Positions 18,595 to 26,491 of a stretch of 64,000 bases of DNA are shown here, piece after piece. Location: assembly GCA_040403495.1 (NCBI GenBank), contig JBBAKM010000011.1, positions 1 to 64,000 on the forward strand, written 5' to 3'. Numbering within the stretch: position 1 is the first letter of the stretch; each line of letters starts with the position of its first letter. A model generated the notes under the pieces. The model had not been told where the DNA came from. It did not search any database and saw only the letters and a list, made by a program, of their open reading frames with translations. The translations under genes were made by a program, and so were the position numbers. The DNA comes from JABMMZ01 sp040403495 (lineage in GTDB: Bacteria; Bacteroidota; Bacteroidia; NS11-12g; UBA955).

Positions 18595-19461
18595 TTAAAT
18601 GTGCTTTTCTGCATGATAGGAAGAACGAACCATTGGGCCGCTTTCTACAATTCTAAAGCCCTTATTTTCACCCACTTCCTTGTACATCTTGAATTTTTCT
18701 GGACTCACATATTCTTCTACTTTTAAATGCATTTTGGTAGGTTGTAAGTACTGTCCAAGGGTTAAAACGTCACATCCGTGTGATAATAAATCGTCCATAG
18801 CTTTAAAAACTTCCTCTTCAGTTTCACCCAAACCTAACATTATACCACTCTTGGTTCTTCGTCCCAACTCTTTGGTTCTTTTTATCTGTTCCAAACTTCT
18901 TTCGTATTTGGCTTGAGGACGCACTATTCTATATAATCTTTCTACTGTTTCCATGTTGTGACTTACCACTTCGGGTCTTTCATTCACTACCATTTCAAGT
19001 AAATCCCATTGCGCTTTGAAATCTGGAATTAATGTTTCCATGGTTACACCTGGATTTTGTTTCTTAACTTCTCTTATTGTAGCCGCCCAAACACTTGCTC
19101 CTTTGTCTTTTAATTCATCTCGGTTCACCGAAGTAATGACACAATGTTTTACTTTCATTAGTTTGACAGCTTCTGCAACTCTTGTCGGTTCATCCATGTC
19201 ATATTCTGTGGGTCTGCCTGTGGCAACTGCGCAAAAAGAACAACTTCTGGTACAAATGTTCCCCAAAATCATAAAAGTAGCCGTTCCAGCTCCCCAACAC
19301 TCCGCCATATTTGGACATCGTCCGTCTTCACAAATGGTGTGTAGTTTGTGTGTTTGAACAATTTTTTTAACAGCAGCGTATTCAACCCCCGAAGGAATTT
19401 GTATTTTTAACCAATCTGGTTTTGTTCTTTTATTGGGTTTTTCTAAAAGTATTTCAGACAT
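18595..19461 (-). CDS. lipA: Lipoyl synthase
   Basis: This 288-residue radical SAM enzyme inserts sulfur into octanoyl groups on lipoyl domains. Both iron-sulfur sites are intact: the auxiliary cluster CEDGRCPNMAEC (C44, C49, C55) and the radical SAM triad CTRSCSFC (C70, C74, C77). The C-terminal RSSYHA motif with the conserved Ser that ligates the auxiliary cluster is present. It lies 3 bp after a beta-barrel-like gene on the same strand, so the two are probably co-transcribed although no functional link is obvious. No lipB is seen nearby. Confidence 0.97.
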   Translation of the reverse strand: MSEILLEKPNKRTKPDWLKIQIPSGVEYAAVKKIVQTHKLHTICEDGRCPNMAECWGAGTATFMILGNICTRSCSFCAVATGRPTEYDMDEPTRVAEAVKLMKVKHCVITSVNRDELKDKGASVWAATIREVKKQNPGVTMETLIPDFKAQWDLLEMVVNERPEVVSHNMETVERLYRIVRPQAKYERSLEQIKRTKELGRRTKSGIMLGLGETEEEVFKAMDDLLSHGCDVLTLGQYLQPTKMHLKVEEYVSPEKFKMYKEVGENKGFRIVESGPMVRSSYHAEKHI

Positions 19462-19464
19462 ATT

Positions 19465-20217
19465 TTAATAATTTTTACCAAATGCAAAGCTAATGTAAAA
19501 CCCAGAAAAAATGGTTTTGTTTTTTATTTCATCCATTATTTGGGGTCTACTTGGAAAATAATCCAATTGTATGCCTAATTCTATCGATTTAAAGTCGGAC
19601 CGATAAGTCCCCCAATCAAATGATATACCTGACTTAAAACATAGGCCGCTTATAAGTTTCGAATCTCCTATTCCCTTGCCAAATGAGGAATAGCCTAATA
19701 TTCGGTTCTGCGGCGTTGTTGTAGGGTTGTACCTAACACTAACTGTGCCGCTCTCGTTTATTCCACTTGTGTCAAACACGTCTAAATCAACATACAGTGG
19801 TTTCAAAAATCCTATAATTGGTCCAACACCACCAAAAAAAGTGACACCAATATTGTTTTTTGATTTTTTTTCGGAAATTGTTTTCGAAACACCAATCATT
19901 GGCCTCAACACATATAATCTGTTTAACTTTCCAAAAATATAAGGTGTCGTGTTGCCAATTCTCTGGTTTAAAATACTTTTTTCTTTGAAATGTTTAATGT
20001 GTCCAATATTGATTTCGTATGTCCTTAGTAGTTTTTTGTTAATATTTACCGCGTTACGAAAATAAATGCCATTACTGTAACCACTGCTGTAAATACCACC
20101 TTTGTAATGTGAATCATCAAAGGTAATGTCATACATTTCCTGTGAATTAACGGTGTATATGGTTAATATCATCCATAGTTTTAGTAAACTGTAAAAGTAA
20201 ATTTTGTATGTTTGCAT
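19465..20217 (-). CDS. Uncharacterised secreted, outer-membrane beta-barrel-like protein
   Basis: The start at 20217 gives a good signal peptide (MQTYKIYFYSLLKLWMILTI, then cleavage after VNSQ) and about 250 residues. The longer frame to 20343 would run far into the divergent OsmC gene. The mature part has alternating hydrophobic strands, Gly-rich turns and ends in FYISFAFGKNY, typical of small Bacteroidota outer-membrane barrels. I do not recognise a named family. The start codon lies 9 bp inside the longer possible OsmC frame, so both messages must have very short leaders or overlapping promoters. Confidence 0.6.
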   Translation of the reverse strand: MQTYKIYFYSLLKLWMILTIYTVNSQEMYDITFDDSHYKGGIYSSGYSNGIYFRNAVNINKKLLRTYEINIGHIKHFKEKSILNQRIGNTTPYIFGKLNRLYVLRPMIGVSKTISEKKSKNNIGVTFFGGVGPIIGFLKPLYVDLDVFDTSGINESGTVSVRYNPTTTPQNRILGYSSFGKGIGDSKLISGLCFKSGISFDWGTYRSDFKSIELGIQLDYFPSRPQIMDEIKNKTIFSGFYISFAFGKNY

Positions 20218-20225
20218 CAAAAATA

Positions 20226-20651
20226 ATGAATACTTCAAAGGTAATATATTTAGGTGAATTAAGAACAAATGCGCAACATATACAATCGCAAAATACAATT
20301 GTAACAGATGCACCCGTCGATAATCAAGGAAAAGGAGAGGCATTTTCTCCTACCGATTTGACAGCAACTTCATTAGCTTCATGTATGCTTACAGTCATTG
20401 GAATATATGCCCAAGCGAATGGTATTGAAATGAAAAATTCTGAGGCAACCGTGAAAAAAATAATGAGTACAGATGCGCCAAGAAGAATTGTTCAAATTGA
20501 TGTTTTTGTTAATATAATTACAGAACACCCCTTGGATGAAAAACACCAAACTATTTTTGAAAGAACAGCACATACTTGTCCTGTTGCCAAAAGTTTACAT
20601 CCTGATATTTTTCAAAATATAAAATTGAGTTTTAGCTCTGTTTCTCAATAA
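20226..20651 (+). CDS. OsmC/Ohr-family thiol peroxidase-like protein
   Basis: The start at 20226 (MNTSKVIYLGELRT) fits the family N-terminus better than the ATG at 20208. The 141-residue protein has both redox cysteines of the family in context: SLASCMLTVIGIYA and TAHTCPVAKSL. OsmC proteins reduce organic hydroperoxides. Its 3' end overlaps that of the convergent ytxJ by 20 bp. The two thiol-redox genes therefore sit tail to tail, which fits a local oxidative-stress theme. Confidence 0.85.
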   Translation: MNTSKVIYLGELRTNAQHIQSQNTIVTDAPVDNQGKGEAFSPTDLTATSLASCMLTVIGIYAQANGIEMKNSEATVKKIMSTDAPRRIVQIDVFVNIITEHPLDEKHQTIFERTAHTCPVAKSLHPDIFQNIKLSFSSVSQ

Positions 20652-20976
20652 TTGCCTCTATTGCTGAAACTGAAATATCAGAGTGGCTGCAATTAAAAAG
20701 ACATTTTCCGTTCTTAATGATAAGCAATTGAGGCGACTCATGAATTACGCCAAACTTATCTGAGAGTAGGTTTGAAACGGAACGGTATCGAATTAAGTCT
20801 AAATAGTAAATTGGAAATTCATCTAAATAAGCTTTCCATTGTCTTTCCAAACGGTCTTTTACCATTGAACTTATTGAACAACGGGTACTGTGCTTGAAAA
20901 TTAATTGAGGTTTTGAAAGTGATTGTTGAATAATTTGATCAACCTGTTCAAGGTCGCACAACTCTATCCAATTCAT
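20632..20976 (-). CDS. ytxJ: Bacillithiol system redox-active protein YtxJ
   Basis: This 114-residue thioredoxin-like protein has the signature IFKHSTRCSISSM near residue 26 and the C-terminal HESPQLLII and SHSDIS segments of the YtxJ family. YtxJ is regarded as a monothiol bacilliredoxin candidate, which implies that this organism makes bacillithiol. The start codon directly abuts the stop of a 45-residue lipoprotein gene upstream, so the pair is almost certainly one transcript. Confidence 0.88.
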   Translation of the reverse strand: MNWIELCDLEQVDQIIQQSLSKPQLIFKHSTRCSISSMVKDRLERQWKAYLDEFPIYYLDLIRYRSVSNLLSDKFGVIHESPQLLIIKNGKCLFNCSHSDISVSAIEAIIEKQS

Positions 20977-21114
20977 TTATTTTAAGGTATTGGTAATTAA
21001 CGGACTTGTGTTAATTTTGTAACCAACTGATGGGCATCTGTCTTTTCTTCCCCCACATGAAACAGCCATTAAAACAAGAGAAACCGCAATGACCAAAGTT
21101 GAAATTTTTTTCAT
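20977..21114 (-). CDS. 45-residue micro-lipoprotein upstream of ytxJ
   Basis: This short reading frame begins at ATG 21114 and ends with TAA at 20977-20979, immediately followed by the ytxJ ATG. It encodes a lipoprotein signal peptide (MKKISTLVIAVSLVLMAVSC) with the lipobox MAVSC, then only 25 residues beginning GGRKDRCPSV and ending TNTLK. A second Cys follows seven residues after the lipid-modified Cys. There is no known domain. The zero-gap coupling to ytxJ and the clean lipobox argue that it is real. Confidence 0.7.
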   Translation of the reverse strand: MKKISTLVIAVSLVLMAVSCGGRKDRCPSVGYKINTSPLITNTLK

Positions 21115-22334
21115 ATAAATTTATATATATAATAGTTAACAAAATTAAAACATTCTTTTCAAATAACGAAATAAATTTTTTATTGGCCGAAGCACAAAAA
21201 TTGGGCTACGATAAGTTTATCTTTAAATACAAGCCTACTCACAATGAATTAGCTTCTTTTATAGCAGAACAACTTAGTTTACAGAAAAATGCCTCCGAAA
21301 AATTGCCGACATTTTTTAAAAAGAACTGTTTTTATACCAAAAAATTACTTGAACAAGCTACTGCTGAGTATGTTGCTTTATACAAGTCTAATTTAATAAA
21401 AGGCGATAACTTATTGGTTTTGGCGGGTGGCTTAGGGGTGGACGAATGGGCCTTTTCTCCCAATTTTAAACGCATTGTTTCTGTGGAAATAGACGAAACT
21501 GTGAATGATTTAGTTGATTTTAATTTTAATCAACTCCAAGTTCAAAACGTTCAAAGAATAACCGCCGACGCCATTGCTTATGTTAAAGAGTGTAATACTT
21601 TTTATGAGGCTGTTTACACCGACCCCGATCGTAGAAATGACGGGAAAAGAGAAATTTTGTTGTCTGAACATCAGCCCAATATTATTGCATTATTGCCACA
21701 TATTCAACGCATTACTAATCACCTTTATATAAAATGTTCGCCTATGTACGACCATCAAATGGCGATTAATGAATTAAATCAGATTGAATCTATTTACTTT
21801 ATTAGCTTGAAAAGTGAAATGAAGGAAATGTTGATTCATGTAAATTTTGAGAAGGATGTAGAGGATAAGGCAATCCATTTAATTTGCGCAAATATTGAAA
21901 ATGCACATTATCAAGAAGTTAAGTATTTATTGTCCGACTCATACTCGCGTCCTGCACTTGCCCAAAATTTGTCAGGTTATTTTTATGAAACGGGAGCCTC
22001 TTTGGTAAAAGCCCGCTTAAATCATCAGTATGCTTCTGAAAATGAATGGCTTGCCATAGATTATGCAGTTCCATTTTATATTTCTAGCCAATATTTTCCC
22101 AATTGTATAGGTCGTGTTTTTAAAATAGTAAGTGTACAAATATTCAATCAACAGTTTAAAAACTATTTAAAAACAGAAAAAATTACCAAAGCCAATATCA
22201 AAAGCAGAGGATTGGGAATAAAAACGGAAGAAGTTTACAAGAAACTGGGATTAAAAGAAGGGGGACTTGATTACTTATTTGTTTGTCCTCACTTAGGACA
22301 AAAAACCGTAATTCATTGTATCAAAGTTGATTAA
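21099..22334 (+). CDS. PG_1098-like class I SAM methyltransferase with THUMP-like domain
   Basis: This protein of about 411 residues contains an N-terminal helical/ferredoxin-like part, a Rossmann methyltransferase core (LLVLAGGLGVDEWAF, then IVSVEIDE and the motif YTDPDRRND) and a C-terminal THUMP-like part (KITKANIKSRGLGIKTEEV, LGQKTVIHCIKV). This layout is typical of a Bacteroidota family thought to act on RNA; the target base is unknown. No ATG or GTG lies upstream of the conserved part, so the start is taken as TTG at 21099, which overlaps the divergent micro-lipoprotein by 16 bp. It is convergent with hemD with a 4-bp overlap. Confidence 0.8.
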   Translation: MKFFSYKFIYIIVNKIKTFFSNNEINFLLAEAQKLGYDKFIFKYKPTHNELASFIAEQLSLQKNASEKLPTFFKKNCFYTKKLLEQATAEYVALYKSNLIKGDNLLVLAGGLGVDEWAFSPNFKRIVSVEIDETVNDLVDFNFNQLQVQNVQRITADAIAYVKECNTFYEAVYTDPDRRNDGKREILLSEHQPNIIALLPHIQRITNHLYIKCSPMYDHQMAINELNQIESIYFISLKSEMKEMLIHVNFEKDVEDKAIHLICANIENAHYQEVKYLLSDSYSRPALAQNLSGYFYETGASLVKARLNHQYASENEWLAIDYAVPFYISSQYFPNCIGRVFKIVSVQIFNQQFKNYLKTEKITKANIKSRGLGIKTEEVYKKLGLKEGGLDYLFVCPHLGQKTVIHCIKVD

Positions 22335-23092
22335 GCGTTAACCTCTTTAATGTAAGCTTCTAATGCTTTTACAATGGAAGGGTTTTCCTTAGTTGGCGCT
22401 TGAATATCACATACCAACTGATGTTCTATAAGTGCTAATTGCGTTGATTCGCCGATGGCAGCCAAACGGGTGTTATTTTGCTTAAAATCAGGGAAATTAT
22501 CAAACAAGGATTTTATATCCGCTGGGCTGAAAAAGACAATGGCATCATAAAAAACATCTTCTAAGTCGCTCAAATCGGCAGAAACCGTTTTATACATGCA
22601 ACTTTCAATAATGCTGATTTTATTCTTTGCGCAAAAGTCTAATATGGTGGATTTGCGAATGTCAGAACATGGGAACAGGTATTTCTCAGTTTTGTGCGCA
22701 AGTAGCAAGTTTAGGAAGTCGGCTTCTGTATTTAATTTTGGTGAAAAAACCTTACGTTTTCTCAAGAAAATATACTTTTGAATGTATAAGCCAATGCCTT
22801 CCGTAACACAGAAATATTTCATGTCTTGAGGAAGTTCAACCCTTAGTTCTTCAACAACGCGAAAGAAATTGTCTACTGCATTTTTTGAATTAAAAATTAC
22901 AGCAGTATGTTGCAGAATGTTTACTTTGTTTTTCCTAACTTCTCTTCCATGAACGGGTTCTACTTGAATAAATGATCTGTAATCAACCTTTATCTTGTAT
23001 TTGGTAGATAAGTCATCAAAAATTGATTTCTTACCAGGTTCAGGTTTGTTTTGTGATATGAGAATGGTTTTAATCTTGCCGTTTTTGGTCAT
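22331..23092 (-). CDS. hemD: Uroporphyrinogen-III synthase
   Basis: This 253-residue protein has the two-lobed HemD pattern of Bacteroidota: ILISQNKPEPGKKSIFDDL at the start, TAVIFNSKNAVDNFFRV, FPCSDIRKSTILDF at the hinge, VFFSPADIKSLF and AAIGESTQLAL. It cyclises hydroxymethylbilane for heme and cobalamin synthesis. Overall HemD sequence conservation is low, so the assignment rests on motif order and the neighbour DUF4271, a pairing common in the phylum. The start overlaps the DUF4271 stop by 4 bp. Confidence 0.85.
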   Translation of the reverse strand: MTKNGKIKTILISQNKPEPGKKSIFDDLSTKYKIKVDYRSFIQVEPVHGREVRKNKVNILQHTAVIFNSKNAVDNFFRVVEELRVELPQDMKYFCVTEGIGLYIQKYIFLRKRKVFSPKLNTEADFLNLLLAHKTEKYLFPCSDIRKSTILDFCAKNKISIIESCMYKTVSADLSDLEDVFYDAIVFFSPADIKSLFDNFPDFKQNNTRLAAIGESTQLALIEHQLVCDIQAPTKENPSIVKALEAYIKEVNA

Positions 23093-24075
23093 AAATTCAT
23101 AAACTTGTTTATCGATGCTATTAACACCACTAGAGGTAAAATTTCAAAGCTGCAAATGTACAATATTAAAATTAAAATTGAACCACTTTTCAAAAAATGC
23201 GATGAAGTGACAAATTTGATAATACTAAATACATAAACCAATAACAGATAAATGGACAATAAATAAATCATTCCATTCTTTAATAATTGGGGAAATTGAT
23301 AGTATATAACTAGTAATATTGGTAAAAAAAGGATAGCAAATACATAGGAATGTATTCTATATATAATAGCGTAATGTTCTTGTAAAGACAATTGGTTAAA
23401 TGCATAAGAAAACAACATTTTAAAAAGTTGGTTTAGTATAAAAATTGCCAAAGTAAGTCCATTAATGTATAAAATAAGTAACCATGGGTTAATATGGCTA
23501 AAAAGCGCTTGCTGATTAAAATGAGCAAACAAACCAATGCTGATAATTTGGCTTATAATGAGCCAAGTAAGGTATTTACTTAAAGTAAAGTTGTTGTTTT
23601 GAGATTCAATAAAATCATCAAAGTTGATTTGATTAAAAGTGGATTTGGTAATTAAATAATACTGGTTGGGAAAAATTCTTTTAAACTGAATCATCAAAAT
23701 CAGAATCATTATCAACCAAGCGAAAACTACATAATTGTTTAAATTTTTTCTAATAGGTGGATTTTGTGAAGCCAATAAACTTTTGCGGATATTTCTTTTG
23801 GAATTCAAATAGGTGGTCTTGTCGTGTCCTATAAATGCATGGTGAAATAGGGTGTCTTTGATAACCAAGGTGTCATCAAGCAAACTGTCGGCGTATTCTA
23901 TAAGTAACTGTTGTTCTATTTGTAAAGCACGTTCGTTAAAATAATATTCAATAAACGGCTGATTGTCATATTCAACAGTTGAATCTGTAAACGTAGTTTC
24001 CTGCGAATACATTAACAATGGTAAATACATTGCCAAACCAAACAGCGTTTTTTTAAAAAAAGTTACTAATCCCAA
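23089..24075 (-). CDS. DUF4271 membrane protein
   Basis: This 328-residue protein has an N-terminal hydrophobic signal, a soluble stretch to about residue 105, then six or so membrane helices. The order and the QFKRIFPNQYYLITKSTFNQ segment before the second helix fit DUF4271, which in Bacteroidota lies directly upstream of hemD as here. The function is unknown. Its 5' end overlaps the outer-membrane barrel gene by 23 bp and its 3' end overlaps hemD by 4 bp, so the three genes form one tight transcription unit. Confidence 0.75.
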   Translation of the reverse strand: MGLVTFFKKTLFGLAMYLPLLMYSQETTFTDSTVEYDNQPFIEYYFNERALQIEQQLLIEYADSLLDDTLVIKDTLFHHAFIGHDKTTYLNSKRNIRKSLLASQNPPIRKNLNNYVVFAWLIMILILMIQFKRIFPNQYYLITKSTFNQINFDDFIESQNNNFTLSKYLTWLIISQIISIGLFAHFNQQALFSHINPWLLILYINGLTLAIFILNQLFKMLFSYAFNQLSLQEHYAIIYRIHSYVFAILFLPILLVIYYQFPQLLKNGMIYLLSIYLLLVYVFSIIKFVTSSHFLKSGSILILILYICSFEILPLVVLIASINKFMNL

Positions 24076-25798
24076 AATGTATTTTTCCTGTTCTTAAATC
24101 AAATGGATTGTTTTTTTCTTTGCCAAGGGCGTAAATAATAGATAAAATACCAGCACCCGTCTCTATTTGTCCGCCAACACCAAAACCCCATGGAAAGTCG
24201 GAAATGGTATTATTCCCTAGTTCTACCTGCTTATTTTCATAGTACGCCCCATTCCAAAATACCTTAAAATAAGAGTCCTTGGAAATTAAATAGCGATATT
24301 CTATGTCTAACATATTAAAATTGCTTGCAAATATACTCTGTTCATTAAAACCTTTTAAGGAATTTATCCCTCCTTCTCTTAATAATTCATTAAAATACAA
24401 ATCGTCACTTACTATTTGGGTCATATAAACCCCTAATTTAAACGTACTACTATTGCCCAATTTAAAAAAATGATCGTATTTTATTTTATAAAACAACTGT
24501 GTTGTTCTTAGTTTGATAGAGTCATACAGTGTTTTCTGATTTTCAAATTTTACCTGAGAAATAATATTATCCCTCAACAAAGTTCGGCTTCCCACTAGCA
24601 ATTGACCGTCTATAATCCAACCTTTTTGAGGGTTAAAAATATAATCTAACTGATTGTAATAACCCTCCAAACCGTATCTGTTGTTCGAAATAGAATGAAT
24701 GCTTGGTAATCTCTTATTTACCCTAATTGCGAAAGTGTCCACACTGTTTAAATTGGTAATGGAGGTTTGATAAAATGCTTTTATGCCATTTAATCCTGAG
24801 GTGTAATACTTAAACCCTATTTGGTTTTGTACACTGGTATAAAGGGTGTCAAATTTTAAAAAATCTAAACTGTAATCAAGTCCAATTGGTTTGGCAAACA
24901 GATAAGGTAAATTGGCTTGCGCTTTTAATTCCTGCGACCTAGCATTAAAACTTCTCCAATTCAAATGGATGGATTTTGCACTTTTAAAAAGATTGTTGAG
25001 TTTGAGTAAAAACTCCCCTGTAAATACAAATGATTGAGTAGAATTATTGCCGGGAGCTAAACCAATAATCCCATTAATTTGGTCTGCTTTTTTCTTTTTT
25101 AAATAGATGTAAGGTTTGGCTAATCCGCCTTCAATAAAAGCAACAAGTGGAGTTCGTTCGGAGGATACAAAAGGCAATTGATTGATTTTCCCATTTACTT
25201 TCTTAAATAGAGTTTCATTGTAGGGACTATTGTTTTTAATACCCAAATAAGCTTCCAGAAAATTAGATTTTAACAAACGTTCGCCTTCAATATGGAGTGT
25301 GTCGTATATAAAAAGAGGGCCTTTGTTTATTTCCAAATGGTAATTGAGGTCATTAGAATCTAATTGGTCTATTTTTACATTAACTTTACTAAATGGATAT
25401 CCGCTGTTCTCAAGTTGAGAAAGTATGTAATCAATATGGCTTTTCAATTGAAGGGTATCAAAATAGGAGGTTTTAATTGGGTAAATTTTCTTTTGGTTAG
25501 ATAGGTTATAAGCAATTGATTTAATGCGATAGCGCTCACCCAAAAAATTGTTTATTTTGTATGTGGAATCCTGAAATTGAATGGAGTCGTAACTAAATCC
25601 CAAAAAACCATTAGAAAGATAATAATTCTTGAATTGTGACAATGCATTATTCAGTTGACTGGAGTCTATTCTGGCATTGTAGGGGTAATTTAAAGGATTG
25701 TTTTTATACTCAAGTCTAACAAACTGTGCGGAGGAAATGGACATAGATAAACACACAAAATAAATAAGTAAGCCATATTTTATAGTAGGTGAGTTCAA
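24053..25798 (-). CDS. BamA/TamA-like outer membrane protein with POTRA region
   Basis: This 581-residue protein has a signal peptide (ending ISSAQF) followed by a periplasmic part with POTRA-like beta-alpha-alpha-beta units (YPFSKVNVKIDQLDSNDLNY, LHIEGERLLKSNFLEAYLGI). The remaining 350 residues are a surface-antigen type barrel ending in GKIHFGISNFF, with a C-terminal aromatic. It is shorter than BamA and has fewer POTRA units, so a TamA-like or accessory barrel is more likely. It is first in the run with DUF4271 and hemD. Confidence 0.8.
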   Translation of the reverse strand: MNSPTIKYGLLIYFVCLSMSISSAQFVRLEYKNNPLNYPYNARIDSSQLNNALSQFKNYYLSNGFLGFSYDSIQFQDSTYKINNFLGERYRIKSIAYNLSNQKKIYPIKTSYFDTLQLKSHIDYILSQLENSGYPFSKVNVKIDQLDSNDLNYHLEINKGPLFIYDTLHIEGERLLKSNFLEAYLGIKNNSPYNETLFKKVNGKINQLPFVSSERTPLVAFIEGGLAKPYIYLKKKKADQINGIIGLAPGNNSTQSFVFTGEFLLKLNNLFKSAKSIHLNWRSFNARSQELKAQANLPYLFAKPIGLDYSLDFLKFDTLYTSVQNQIGFKYYTSGLNGIKAFYQTSITNLNSVDTFAIRVNKRLPSIHSISNNRYGLEGYYNQLDYIFNPQKGWIIDGQLLVGSRTLLRDNIISQVKFENQKTLYDSIKLRTTQLFYKIKYDHFFKLGNSSTFKLGVYMTQIVSDDLYFNELLREGGINSLKGFNEQSIFASNFNMLDIEYRYLISKDSYFKVFWNGAYYENKQVELGNNTISDFPWGFGVGGQIETGAGILSIIYALGKEKNNPFDLRTGKIHFGISNFF

Positions 25799-25900
25799 TC
25801 CTTAAAAACACAAAATTACATCTTTTGCGACTTTTTTAGCTATGTTTCAAATAAAATACACAAGTTTTCGTTTTCATATAAATAAATTAATATTGCAACA

Positions 25901-26014
25901 ATGAAATTTTTAATTGTATTAACTGCCGTTTGTTTAATGGTTTTATCTTCTTGTGGTTCCGCTAAAAAGTGTAATGGATCCAAAAGTACGCGAGTTGAAA
26001 TGGGTAGAATGTAA
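25901..26014 (+). CDS. 37-residue micro-lipoprotein upstream of the LMW phosphatase
   Basis: An ATG at 25901 opens a 37-codon frame ending with TAA at 26012-26014, three bases before the next gene. It encodes a lipoprotein signal (MKFLIVLTAVCLMVLSSC) and a 20-residue tail starting CGSAKKCNGSKST and ending EMGRM. As in the 45-residue protein upstream of ytxJ, a second Cys lies six residues after the lipidated one with Lys between. No domain is recognised. Coupling to the next gene and the lipobox support it. Confidence 0.7.
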   Translation: MKFLIVLTAVCLMVLSSCGSAKKCNGSKSTRVEMGRM

Positions 26015-26017
26015 GTT

Positions 26018-26491
26018 ATGAAAGTATTGTTTGTTTGCTTAGGGAATATTTGTAGAAGTCCATTAGCTGAAGCATTATTTTTACACCATTTGGATAAGCA
26101 TTCTTTGCACACCCACTTCCAAGTCGATTCTTGTGGGACAGGCAATTGGCATGCCGGTGAATTACCAGACCCTAGAACCATTAAATCTGCTAAGAAAAAT
26201 GGGATAGAAATGAATCACAGGGCTCGCCAAATTAACCCTTCTGACATTCATCACTATGATTACTTATTTGCGATGGACCATTCCAATTTGGAAAATTTAC
26301 ACACTATGTTTCCTGCAAATACTGATAAAATAGTTTTGCTAACCCATTATTCAGATAAATACAAAGGGCAGATTATTCCTGACCCCTATTTTGGTGATGA
26401 GGAAGGTTTTGATGCCGTTTTTAATCTTTTAAATGATGTGAATGAAGAACTTGTTTTATTTTTCGCTGACAAACTCAAGTCAAGTAAGTAA
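26018..26491 (+). CDS. Low-molecular-weight protein tyrosine phosphatase
   Basis: This 157-residue protein has the catalytic CX5R loop at the N-terminus (VCLGNICRSP, C7 and R13) and the general-acid segment DPYFGDEEGF near residue 126, both required for activity. The family removes phosphate from phosphotyrosine; in bacteria it often controls polysaccharide export kinases, but no such kinase is seen here. The arsenate reductase side-branch lacks this exact loop. The 3' end overlaps the following glycosyltransferase-like gene by 50 bp. Confidence 0.92.
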   Translation: MKVLFVCLGNICRSPLAEALFLHHLDKHSLHTHFQVDSCGTGNWHAGELPDPRTIKSAKKNGIEMNHRARQINPSDIHHYDYLFAMDHSNLENLHTMFPANTDKIVLLTHYSDKYKGQIIPDPYFGDEEGFDAVFNLLNDVNEELVLFFADKLKSSK

